DNA of 64,000 bases from Lymantria dispar (lineage: Eukaryota; Arthropoda; Insecta; Lepidoptera; Erebidae), in contig CM063456.1 of NCBI GenBank assembly GCA_032191425.1, forward strand, positions 28,288,390 to 28,352,389, given 5' to 3'. The notes under the pieces are model-generated. The model ran no database searches and was not told the DNA's origin. It worked only from the letters and a program-made list of their open reading frames with translations. Positions 13,901-26,544 of the stretch are shown here, piece after piece. Position numbers and translations under genes: made by a program. Numbering within the stretch: the stretch's first letter is position 1; each line of letters starts with the position of its first letter.

Positions 13901-15445
13901 AAGAGTAAAAAAGTCGAAAAAATAGGGACTCGGGCGGCCAAAATCCGGGAGCGACGCGTCGTATGCCCGCGTGTGGGGTGTCTAAAAATCCGCCTCGTCA
14001 CGGGCTACGCGGTCAGCTAAAAAACCGGATCTGGTTCGGTACTAAAATCTCCGGAAAACCGCTGATAACTGTTGAAATTTCGAAAAAATTCCCGTTTTTT
14101 CAAAGGGAGGCGCTTAAAATAAGGAGAGTATGCGGCCGATCGGGATGCTGTTGGTGGCGTTTGAAAGAGGGATAAATTTCGCACTCTGGATGGATGTCAG
14201 CACCGCCGTCAGTTGGGGGTTCACTTCACCAGGTGACTATGAAAACTATTGTAACTATGCGTTTTATTGAATACTAATAATGTTTCTTTTGCAGGTGTTC
14301 CTGACTCGCAGGTCGTCTGGAAATGTCAAAATATTGTGTAAACTAGTTGGCTGTATCGATTTTGATAAATATCTATTGAAAAACAGTCGAGATTGTTGAA
14401 AAATTTAAAATATTGCGTATGAATGTACTGAAAAATGCAAGGGTTTAGTATGAACAAATGTATGGAGGGGGTATATATTTATCGACTTGGCGTGAAGAGA
14501 TGAATTCCCTTATCGTTCCCGAGCCTGGATGACCCCGTAATGTTATGTTGCGGGATTCGTCTTTAAACAGGCTATCGGATGGTGAAAAAAGATTAGGAGA
14601 ATATTACGAATCGGGGATGTTGCACGCAGAAGAAACTGAAAAAAGAGTAAAAAAGTCGAAAAAATAGGGACTCGGGCGGCCAAAATCCGGGAGCGACGCG
14701 TCGTATGCCCGCGTGTGGGGTGTCTAAAAATCCGCCTCGTCACGGGCTACGCGGTCAGCTAAAAAACCGGATCTGGTTCGGTACTAAAATCTCCGGAAAA
14801 CCGCTGATAACTGTTGAAATTTCGAAAAAATTCCCGTTTTTTCAAAGGGAGACGCTTAAAATAAGGAGAGTATGCGGCCGATCGGGATGTTGTTGGTGGC
14901 GTTTGAAAGAGAGATAAATTTCGCACTCTGGATGGATGTCAGCACCGCCGTCAGTTGGGGGTTCACTTCACCAGGTGACTATGAAAACTATTGTAACTAT
15001 GCGTTTTATTGAATACTAATAATGTTTTTTTGCAGGTGTTCCTGAATCGCAGCTCGTCTGGAAATGTCAAAATATTGTGTAAACTAGTTGGCTGTATCGA
15101 TTTTGACAAAATTCTATTGAAAAACAGTCGAGATTGTTGAAAAATTTAAAATATTGCGTATGAATGTACTGAAAAATGCAAGGGTTTAGTATGAACAAAT
15201 GTATGGAGGGGGTATATATTTATCGACTTGGCGTGAAGAGATGAATTCCCTTATCGTTCCCGAGCCTGGATGACCCCGAAATGTTATGTTGCGGGATTCG
15301 TCTTTAAACAGGCTATCGGATGGTGAAAAAAGATTAGGAGAATATTACGAATCGGGGATGTTGCACGCAGAAGAAACTGAAAAAAGAGTAAAAAAGTCGA
15401 AAAAATAGGGACTCGGGCGGCCAAAATCCGGGAGCGACGCGTCGT
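10997..15445. repeat. Higher-order repeat: 1483-bp dimer, three copies
   Basis: Units anchored at 10997, 12480 and 13963 share GGGAGGCGCTT in place of GGGAGACGCTT. They alternate with units at 11739, 13222 and 14705 that share GAAAGAGAGATAAATT and a CGTCTGGAAATG variant. The period is exactly 1483 bp. The third copy carries a single C-to-T change (GGATGTTGTTGG, near 14889), which reappears one octamer later at about 20809. Confidence 0.88.
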
Positions 15446-18400
15446 ATGCCCGCGTGTGGGGTGTCTAAAAATCCGCCTCGTCTCGGACTACGCGGTCAGC
15501 TGAAAAACCGGATCTGGTTCGGTACTAAAATCTCCGGAAAACCGCTGATAACTGTTGAAATTTCGAAAAAATTCCCGTTTTTTCAAAGGGAGACGCTTAA
15601 AATAAGGAGAGTATGCGGCCGATCGGGATGCTGTTGGTGGCGTTTGAAAGAGGGATAAATTTCGCACTCTGGATGGTTGTCAGCACCGCCGTCAGTTGGG
15701 GGTTCACTTCACCAGGTGACTATGAAAACTATTGTAACTATGCGTTTTATTGAATACTAATAATGTTTTTTTGCAGGTGTTCCTGAATCGCAGCTCGTCC
15801 GGAAATGTCAAAATATTGTGTAAACTAGTTGGCTGTATCGATTTTGACAAAATTCTATTGAAAAACAGTCGAGATTGTTGAAAAATTTAAAATATTGCGT
15901 ATGAATGTACTGAAAAATGCAAGGGTTTAGTATGAACAAATGTATGGAGGGGGTATATATTTATCGACTTGGCGTGAAGAGATGAATTCCCTTATCGTTC
16001 CCGAGCCTGGATGACCCCGAAATGTTATGTTGCGGGATTCGTCTTTAAACAGGCTATCGGATGGTGAAAAAAGATTAGGAGAATATTACGAATCGGGGAT
16101 GTTGCACGCAGAAGAAACTGAAAAAAGAGTAAAAAAGTCGAAAATATAGGGACTCGGGCGGCCAAAATCCGGGAGCGACGCGTCGTATGCCCGCGTGTGG
16201 GGTGTCTAAAAATCCGCCTCGTCACGGGCTACGCGGTCAGCTAAAAAACCGGATCTGGTTCGGTACTAAAATCTCCGGAAAACCGCTGATAACTGTTGAA
16301 ATTTCGAAAAAATTCCCGTTTTTTCAAAGGGAGACGCTTAAAATAAGGAGAGTATGCGGCCGATCGGGATGCTGTTGGTGGCGTTTGAAAGAGGGATAAA
16401 TTTCGCACTCTGGATGGATGTCAGCACCGCCGTCAGTTGGGGGTTCACTTCACCAGGTGACTATGAAAACTATTGTAACTATGCGTTTTATTGAATACTA
16501 ATAATGTTTCTTTTGCAGGTGTTCCTGACACGCAGGTCGTCCGGAAATGTCAAAATATTGTGTAAACTAGTTGGCTGTATCGATTTTGATAAAATTCTAT
16601 TGAAAAACAGTCGAGATTGTTGAAAAATTTAAAATATTGCGTATGAATGTACTGAAAAATGCAAGGGTTTAGTATGAACAAATGTATGGAGGGGGTATAT
16701 ATTTATCGACTTGGCGTGAAGAGATGAATTCCCTTATCGTTCCCGAGTCTGGATGACCCCGAAATGTTATATTGCGGGATTCGTCTTTAAACAGGCTATC
16801 GGATGGTGAAAAAAGATTAGGAGAATATTACGAATCGGGGATGTTGCACGCAGAAGAAACTGAAAAAAGAGTAAAAAAGTCGAAAAAATAGGGACTCGGG
16901 CGACCAAATTCCGGGAGCGACGCGTCGTATGCCCGCGTGTGGTGTGTATAAAAATCCGCCTCGTCACGGGCTACGCGGTCAGCTACAAAACCGGATCTGG
17001 TTCGGTACTAAAATCTCCGGAAAACCGCTGATAACTGTTGAAATTTCGAAAAAATTCCCGTTTTTTCAAAGGGAGACGCTTAAAATAAGGAGAGTATGCG
17101 GCCGATCGGGATGCTGTTGATGGCGTTTGAAAGAGGGATAAATTTCGCACTCTGGATGGATGTCAGCACCGCCGTCAGTTGGGGTTTCACTTCACCAGGT
17201 GACTATGAAAACTATTGTAACTATGCGTTTTATTGAATACTAATAATGTTTCCTTTGCAGGTGTTCCTGACTCGCAGCTCGTCCGGAAATGTCAAAATAT
17301 TGTGTAAACTAGTTGGCTGTATCGATTTTGATAAAATTCTATTGAAAAACAGTCGAGATTGTTGAAAAATTTAAAATATTGCGTATGAATGTACTGAAAA
17401 ATGCAAGGGTTTAGTATGAACAAATGTATGGAGGGGGTATATATTTATCGACTTGGCGTGAAGAGATGAATTCCCTTATCGTTCCCGAGCCTGGATGACC
17501 CCGAAATGTTATATTGCTGGATTTGTCTTCAAACATGCTATCGGATGGTGAAAAAAGATTAGGAGAATATTACGAATCGGGGATGTTGCACGCAGAAGAA
17601 ACTGAAAAAAGAGTAAAAAAGTCGAAAAAATAGGGACTCGGGCGGCCAAATTCCGGGAGCGACGCGTCGTATGCCCGCGTGTGGGGTGTCTAAAAATCCG
17701 CCTCGTCACGGGCTACGCGGTCAGCTAAAAAACCGGATCTGGTTCGGTACTAAAATCTCCGGAAAACCGCTGATAACTGTTGAAATTTCGAAAAAATTCC
17801 CGTTTTTTCAAAGGGAGACGCTTAAAATAAGGAGAGTATGCGGCCGATCGGGATGCTGTTGGTGGCGTTTGAAAGAGGGATAAATTTCGCACTCTGGATG
17901 GATGTCAGCACCGCCGTCAGTTGGGGGTTCACTTCACCAGGTGACTATGAAAACTATTGTAACTATGCGTTTTATTGAATACTAATAATGTTTCTTTTGC
18001 AGGTGTTCCTGACTCGCAGGTCGTCCGGAAATGTCAAAATATTGTGTAAACTAGTTGGCTGTATCGATTTTGATAAAATTCTATTGAAAAACAGTCGAGA
18101 TTGTTGAAAAATTTAAAATATTGCGTATGAATGTACTGAAAAATGCAAGGGTTTAGTATGAACAAATGTATGGATATATTTATCGACTTGGCGTGAAGAG
18201 ATGAATTCCCTTATCGTTCCCGAGCCTGGATGACCCCGAAATGTTATGTTGTGGGATTCGTCTTTAAACAGGCTATCGGATGGTGAAAAAAGATTAGGAG
18301 AATATTACGAATCGGGGATGTTGCACGCAGAAGAAACTGAAAAAAGAGTAAAAAAGTCGAAAAAATAGGGACTCGGGCGGCCAAAATCCGGGAGCGACGC

Positions 18401-21400
18401 GTCGTATGCCCGCGTGTGGGGTGTCTAAAAATCCGCCTCGTCACGGGCTACGCGGTCAGCTAAAAAACCGGATCTAGTTCGGTACTAAAATCTCCGGAAA
18501 ACCGCTGATAACTGTTGAAATTTCGAAAAAATTCCCGTTTTTTCAAAGGGAGACGCTTAAAATAAGGAGAGTATGCGGCCGATCGGGATGCTGTTGGTGG
18601 CGTTTGAAAGAGGGATAAATTTCGCACTCTGTATGGATGTCAGCACCGCCGTCAGTTGGGGGTTCACTTCACCAGGTGACTATGAAAACTATTGTAACTA
18701 TGCGTTTTATTGAATACTAATAATGTTTCTTTTGCAGGTGTTCCTGACACGCAGGTCGTCCGGAAATGTCAAAATATTGTGTAAACTAGTTGGCTGTATC
18801 GATTTTGATAAAATTCTATTGAAAAACAGTCGAGATTGTTGAAAAATTTAAAATATTGCGTATGAATGTACTGAAAAATGCAAGGGTTTAGTATGAACAA
18901 ATGTATGGAGGGGGTATATATTTATCGACTTGGCGTGAAGAGATGAATTCCCTTATCGTTCCCGAGTCTGGATGACCCCGAAATGTTATATTGCGGGATT
19001 CGTCTTTAAACAGGCTATCGGATGGTGAAAAAAGATTAGGAGAATATTACGAATCGGGGATGTTGCACGCAGAAGAAACTGAAAAAAGAGTAAAAAAGTC
19101 GAAAAAATAGGGACTCGGGCGACCAAATTCCGGGAGCGACGCGTCGTATGCCCGCGTGTGGGGTGTATAAAAATCCGCCTCGTCACGGGCTACGCGGTCA
19201 GCTACAAAACCGGATCTGGTTCGGTACTAAAATCTCCGGAAAACCGCTGATAACTGTTGAAATTTCGAAAAAATTCCCGTTTTTTCAAAGGGAGACGCTT
19301 AAAATAAGGAGAGTATGCGGCCGATCGGGATGCTGTTGATGGCGTTTGAAAGAGGGATAAATTTCGCACTCTGGATGGATGTCAGCACCGCCGTCAGTTG
19401 GGGTTTCACTTCACCAGGTGACTATGAAAACTATTGTAACTATGCGTTTTATTGAATACTAATAATGTTTCCTTTGCAGGTGTTCCTGACTCGCAGCTCG
19501 TCCGGAAATGTCAAAATATTGTGTAAACTAGTTGGCTGTATCGATTTTGATAAAATTCTATTGAAAAACAGTCGAGATTGTTGAAAAATTTAAAATATTG
19601 CGTATGAATGTACTGAAAAATGCAAGGGTTTAGTATGAACAAATGTATGGAGGGGGTATATATTTATCGACTTGGCGTGAAGAGATGAATTCCCTTATCG
19701 TTCCCGAGCCTGGATGACCCCGAAATGTTATATTGCTGGATTTGTCTTCAAACATGCTATCGGATGGTGAAAAAAGATTAGGAGAATATTACGAATCGGG
19801 GATGTTGCACGCAGAAGAAACTGAAAAAAGAGTAAAAAAGTCGAAAAAATAGGGACTCGGGCGGCCAAATTCCGGGAGCGACGCGTCGTATGCCCGCGTG
19901 TGGGGTGTCTAAAAATCCGCCTCGTCACGGGCTACGCGGTCAGCTAAAAAACCGGATCTGGTTCGGTACTAAAATCTCCGGAAAACCGCTGATAACTGTT
20001 GAAATTTCGAAAAAATTCCCGTTTTTTCAAAGGGAGACGCTTAAAATAAGGAGAGTATGCGGCCGATCGGGATGCTGTTGGTGGCGTTTGAAAGAGGGAT
20101 AAATTTCGCACTCTGGATGGATGTCAGCACCGCCGTCAGTTGGGGGTTCACTTCACCAGGTGACTATGAAAACTATTGTAACTATGCGTTTTATTGAATA
20201 CTAATAATGTTTCTTTTGCAGGTGTTCCTGACTCGCAGGTCGTCCGGAAATGTCAAAATATTGTGTAAACTAGTTGGCTGTATCGATTTTGATAAAATTC
20301 TATTGAAAAACAGTCGAGATTGTTGAAAAATTTAAAATATTGCGTATGAATGTACTGAAAAATGCAAGGGTTTAGTATGAACAAATGTATGGATATATTT
20401 ATCGACTTGGCGTGAAGAGATGAATTCCCTTATCGTTCCCGAGCCTGGATGACCCCGTAATGTTATGTTGCGGGATTCGTCTTTAAACAGGCTATCGGAT
20501 GGTGAAAAAAGATTAGGAGAATATTACGAATCGGGGATGTTGCACGCAGAAGAAACTGAAAAAAGAGTAAAAAAGTCGAAAAAATAGGGACTCGGGCGGC
20601 CAAAATCCGGGAGCGACGCGTCGTATGCCCGCGTGTGGGGTGTCTAAAAATCCGCCTCGTCACGGGCTACGCGGTCAGCTAAAAAACCGGATCTGGTTCG
20701 GTACTAAAATCTCCGGAAAACCGCTGATAACTGTTGAAATTTCGAAAAAATTCCCGTTTTTTCAAAGGGAGACGCTTAAAATAAGGAGAGTATGCGGCCG
20801 ATCGGGATGTTGTTGGTGGCGTTTGAAAGAGAGATAAATTTCGCACTCTGGATGGATGTCAGCACCGCCGTCAGTTGGGGGTTCACTTCACCAGGTGACT
20901 ATGAAAACTATTGTAACTATGCGTTTTATTGAATACTAATAATGTTTTTTTGCAGGTGTTCCTGAATCGCAGCTCGTCTGGAAATGTCAAAATATTGTGT
21001 AAACTAGTTGGCTGTATCGATTTTGACAAAATTCTATTGAAAAACAGTCGAGATTGTTGAAAAATTTAAAATATTGCGTATGAATGTACTGAAAAATGCA
21101 AGGGTTTAGTATGAACAAATGTATGGAGGGGGTATATATTTATCGACTTGGCGTGAAGAGATGAATTCCCTTATCGTTCCCGAGCCTGGATGACCCCGAA
21201 ATGTTATGTTGCGGGATTCGTCTTTAAACAGGCTATCGGATGGTGAAAAAAGATTAGGAGAATATTACGAATCGGGGATGTTGCACGCAGAAGAAACTGA
21301 AAAAAGAGTAAAAAAGTCGAAAAAATAGGGACTCGGGCGGCCAAAATCCGGGAGCGACGCGTCGTATGCCCGCGTGTGGGGTGTCTAAAAATCCGCCTCG

Positions 21401-24400
21401 TCTCGGACTACGCGGTCAGCTGAAAAACCGGATCTGGTTCGGTACTAAAATCTCCGGAAAACCGCTGATAACTGTTGAAATTTCGAAAAAATTCCCGTTT
21501 TTTCAAAGGGAGACGCTTAAAATAAGGAGAGTATGCGGCCGATCGGGATGCTGTTGGTGGCGTTTGAAAGAGGGATAAATTTCGCACTCTGGATGGTTGT
21601 CAGCACCGCCGTCAGTTGGGGGTTCACTTCACCAGGTGACTATGAAAACTATTGTAACTATGCGTTTTATTGAATACTAATAATGTTTTTTTGCAGGTGT
21701 TCCTGAATCGCAGCTCGTCCGGAAATGTCAAAATATTGTGTAAACTAGTTGGCTGTATCGATTTTGACAAAATTCTATTGAAAAACAGTCGAGATTGTTG
21801 AAAAATTTAAAATATTGCGTATGAATGTACTGAAAAATGCAAGGGTTTAGTATGAACAAATGTATGGAGGGGGTATATATTTATCGACTTGGCGTGAAGA
21901 GATGAATTCCCTTATCGTTCCCGAGCCTGGATGACCCCGAAATGTTATGTTGCGGGATTCGTCTTTAAACAGGCTATCGGATGGTGAAAAAAGATTAGGA
22001 GAATATTACGAATCGGGGATGTTGCACGCAGAAGAAACTGAAAAAAGAGTAAAAAAGTCGAAAATATAGGGACTCGGGCGGCCAAAATCCGGGAGCGACG
22101 CGTCGTATGCCCGCGTGTGGGGTGTCTAAAAATCCGCCTCGTCACGGGCTACGCGGTCAGCTAAAAAACCGGATCTGGTTCGGTACTAAAATCTCCGGAA
22201 AACCGCTGATAACTGTTGAAATTTCGAAAAAATTCCCGTTTTTTCAAAGGGAGACGCTTAAAATAAGGAGAGTATGCGGCCGATCGGGATGCTGTTGGTG
22301 GCGTTTGAAAGAGGGATAAATTTCGCACTCTGGATGGATGTCAGCACCGCCGTCAGTTGGGGGTTCACTTCACCAGGTGACTATGAAAACTATTGTAACT
22401 ATGCGTTTTATTGAATACTAATAATGTTTCTTTTGCAGGTGTTCCTGACACGCAGGTCGTCCGGAAATGTCAAAATATTGTGTAAACTAGTTGGCTGTAT
22501 CGATTTTGATAAAATTCTATTGAAAAACAGTCGAGATTGTTGAAAAATTTAAAATATTGCGTATGAATGTACTGAAAAATGCAAGGGTTTAGTATGAACA
22601 AATGTATGGAGGGGGTATATATTTATCGACTTGGCGTGAAGAGATGAATTCCCTTATCGTTCCCGAGTCTGGATGACCCCGAAATGTTATATTGCGGGAT
22701 TCGTCTTTAAACAGGCTATCGGATGGTGAAAAAAGATTAGGAGAATATTACGAATCGGGGATGTTGCACGCAGAAGAAACTGAAAAAAGAGTAAAAAAGT
22801 CGAAAAAATAGGGACTCGGGCGACCAAATTCCGGGAGCGACGCGTCGTATGCCCGCGTGTGGTGTGTATAAAAATCCGCCTCGTCACGGGCTACGCGGTC
22901 AGCTACAAAACCGGATCTGGTTCGGTACTAAAATCTCCGGAAAACCGCTGATAACTGTTGAAATTTCGAAAAAATTCCCGTTTTTTCAAAGGGAGACGCT
23001 TAAAATAAGGAGAGTATGCGGCCGATCGGGATGCTGTTGATGGCGTTTGAAAGAGGGATAAATTTCGCACTCTGGATGGATGTCAGCACCGCCGTCAGTT
23101 GGGGTTTCACTTCACCAGGTGACTATGAAAACTATTGTAACTATGCGTTTTATTGAATACTAATAATGTTTCCTTTGCAGGTGTTCCTGACTCGCAGCTC
23201 GTCCGGAAATGTCAAAATATTGTGTAAACTAGTTGGCTGTATCGATTTTGATAAAATTCTATTGAAAAACAGTCGAGATTGTTGAAAAATTTAAAATATT
23301 GCGTATGAATGTACTGAAAAATGCAAGGGTTTAGTATGAACAAATGTATGGAGGGGGTATATATTTATCGACTTGGCGTGAAGAGATGAATTCCCTTATC
23401 GTTCCCGAGCCTGGATGACCCCGAAATGTTATATTGCTGGATTTGTCTTCAAACATGCTATCGGATGGTGAAAAAAGATTAGGAGAATATTACGAATCGG
23501 GGATGTTGCACGCAGAAGAAACTGAAAAAAGAGTAAAAAAGTCGAAAAAATAGGGACTCGGGCGGCCAAATTCCGGGAGCGACGCGTCGTATGCCCGCGT
23601 GTGGGGTGTCTAAAAATCCGCCTCGTCACGGGCTACGCGGTCAGCTAAAAAACCGGATCTGGTTCGGTACTAAAATCTCCGGAAAACCGCTGATAACTGT
23701 TGAAATTTCGAAAAAATTCCCGTTTTTTCAAAGGGAGACGCTTAAAATAAGGAGAGTATGCGGCCGATCGGGATGCTGTTGGTGGCGTTTGAAAGAGGGA
23801 TAAATTTCGCACTCTGGATGGATGTCAGCACCGCCGTCAGTTGGGGGTTCACTTCACCAGGTGACTATGAAAACTATTGTAACTATGCGTTTTATTGAAT
23901 ACTAATAATGTTTCTTTTGCAGGTGTTCCTGACTCGCAGGTCGTCCGGAAATGTCAAAATATTGTGTAAACTAGTTGGCTGTATCGATTTTGATAAAATT
24001 CTATTGAAAAACAGTCGAGATTGTTGAAAAATTTAAAATATTGCGTATGAATGTACTGAAAAATGCAAGGGTTTAGTATGAACAAATGTATGGATATATT
24101 TATCGACTTGGCGTGAAGAGATGAATTCCCTTATCGTTCCCGAGCCTGGATGACCCCGAAATGTTATGTTGTGGGATTCGTCTTTAAACAGGCTATCGGA
24201 TGGTGAAAAAAGATTAGGAGAATATTACGAATCGGGGATGTTGCACGCAGAAGAAACTGAAAAAAGAGTAAAAAAGTCGAAAAAATAGGGACTCGGGCGG
24301 CCAAAATCCGGGAGCGACGCGTCGTATGCCCGCGTGTGGGGTGTCTAAAAATCCGCCTCGTCACGGGCTACGCGGTCAGCTAAAAAACCGGATCTAGTTC

Positions 24401-26544
24401 GGTACTAAAATCTCCGGAAAACCGCTGATAACTGTTGAAATTTCGAAAAAATTCCCGTTTTTTCAAAGGGAGACGCTTAAAATAAGGAGAGTATGCGGCC
24501 GATCGGGATGCTGTTGGTGGCGTTTGAAAGAGGGATAAATTTCGCACTCTGTATGGATGTCAGCACCGCCGTCAGTTGGGGGTTCACTTCACCAGGTGAC
24601 TATGAAAACTATTGTAACTATGCGTTTTATTGAATACTAATAATGTTTCTTTTGCAGGTGTTCCTGACACGCAGGTCGTCCGGAAATGTCAAAATATTGT
24701 GTAAACTAGTTGGCTGTATCGATTTTGATAAAATTCTATTGAAAAACAGTCGAGATTGTTGAAAAATTTAAAATATTGCGTATGAATGTACTGAAAAATG
24801 CAAGGGTTTAGTATGAACAAATGTATGGAGGGGGTATATATTTATCGACTTGGCGTGAAGAGATGAATTCCCTTATCGTTCCCGAGTCTGGATGACCCCG
24901 AAATGTTATATTGCGGGATTCGTCTTTAAACAGGCTATCGGATGGTGAAAAAAGATTAGGAGAATATTACGAATCGGGGATGTTGCACGCAGAAGAAACT
25001 GAAAAAAGAGTAAAAAAGTCGAAAAAATAGGGACTCGGGCGACCAAATTCCGGGAGCGACGCGTCGTATGCCCGCGTGTGGGGTGTATAAAAATCCGCCT
25101 CGTCACGGGCTACGCGGTCAGCTACAAAACCGGATCTGGTTCGGTACTAAAATCTCCGGAAAACCGCTGATAACTGTTGAAATTTCGAAAAAATTCCCGT
25201 TTTTTCAAAGGGAGACGCTTAAAATAAGGAGAGTATGCGGCCGATCGGGATGCTGTTGATGGCGTTTGAAAGAGGGATAAATTTCGCACTCTGGATGGAT
25301 GTCAGCACCGCCGTCAGTTGGGGTTTCACTTCACCAGGTGACTATGAAAACTATTGTAACTATGCGTTTTATTGAATACTAATAATGTTTCCTTTGCAGG
25401 TGTTCCTGACTCGCAGCTCGTCCGGAAATGTCAAAATATTGTGTAAACTAGTTGGCTGTATCGATTTTGATAAAATTCTATTGAAAAACAGTCGAGATTG
25501 TTGAAAAATTTAAAATATTGCGTATGAATGTACTGAAAAATGCAAGGGTTTAGTATGAACAAATGTATGGAGGGGGTATATATTTATCGACTTGGCGTGA
25601 AGAGATGAATTCCCTTATCGTTCCCGAGCCTGGATGACCCCGAAATGTTATATTGCTGGATTTGTCTTCAAACATGCTATCGGATGGTGAAAAAAGATTA
25701 GGAGAATATTACGAATCGGGGATGTTGCACGCAGAAGAAACTGAAAAAAGAGTAAAAAAGTCGAAAAAATAGGGACTCGGGCGGCCAAATTCCGGGAGCG
25801 ACGCGTCGTATGCCCGCGTGTGGGGTGTCTAAAAATCCGCCTCGTCACGGGCTACGCGGTCAGCTAAAAAACCGGATCTGGTTCGGTACTAAAATCTCCG
25901 GAAAACCGCTGATAACTGTTGAAATTTCGAAAAAATTCCCGTTTTTTCAAAGGGAGACGCTTAAAATAAGGAGAGTATGCGGCCGATCGGGATGCTGTTG
26001 GTGGCGTTTGAAAGAGGGATAAATTTCGCACTCTGGATGGATGTCAGCACCGCCGTCAGTTGGGGGTTCACTTCACCAGGTGACTATGAAAACTATTGTA
26101 ACTATGCGTTTTATTGAATACTAATAATGTTTCTTTTGCAGGTGTTCCTGACTCGCAGGTCGTCCGGAAATGTCAAAATATTGTGTAAACTAGTTGGCTG
26201 TATCGATTTTGATAAAATTCTATTGAAAAACAGTCGAGATTGTTGAAAAATTTAAAATATTGCGTATGAATGTACTGAAAAATGCAAGGGTTTAGTATGA
26301 ACAAATGTATGGATATATTTATCGACTTGGCGTGAAGAGATGAATTCCCTTATCGTTCCCGAGCCTGGATGACCCCGAAATGTTATGTTGTGGGATTCGT
26401 CTTTAAACAGGCTATCGGATGGTGAAAAAAGATTAGGAGAATATTACGAATCGGGGATGTTGCACGCAGAAGAAACTGAAAAAAGAGTAAAAAAGTCGAA
26501 AAAATAGGGACTCGGGCGGCCAAAATCCGGGAGCGACGCGTCGT
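14705..26544. repeat. Higher-order repeat: 5920-bp octamer, two copies plus a chimeric third
   Basis: The eight units from 14705 to 20624 recur in order from 20625 to 26544, each offset by exactly 5920 bp. Markers preserved at that offset include CGTCTCGGACTACG (15480 and 21400), CGAAAATATAGGG (16140 and 22060), TGTGGTGTGTATA (16937 and 22857) and the 7-bp deletion units at 18406 and 24326. The offset continues for units 28027, 28769, 29511 and 30246, but units 26545 and 27286 do not match the octamer's first two. The third copy is therefore partly replaced. Confidence 0.88.
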
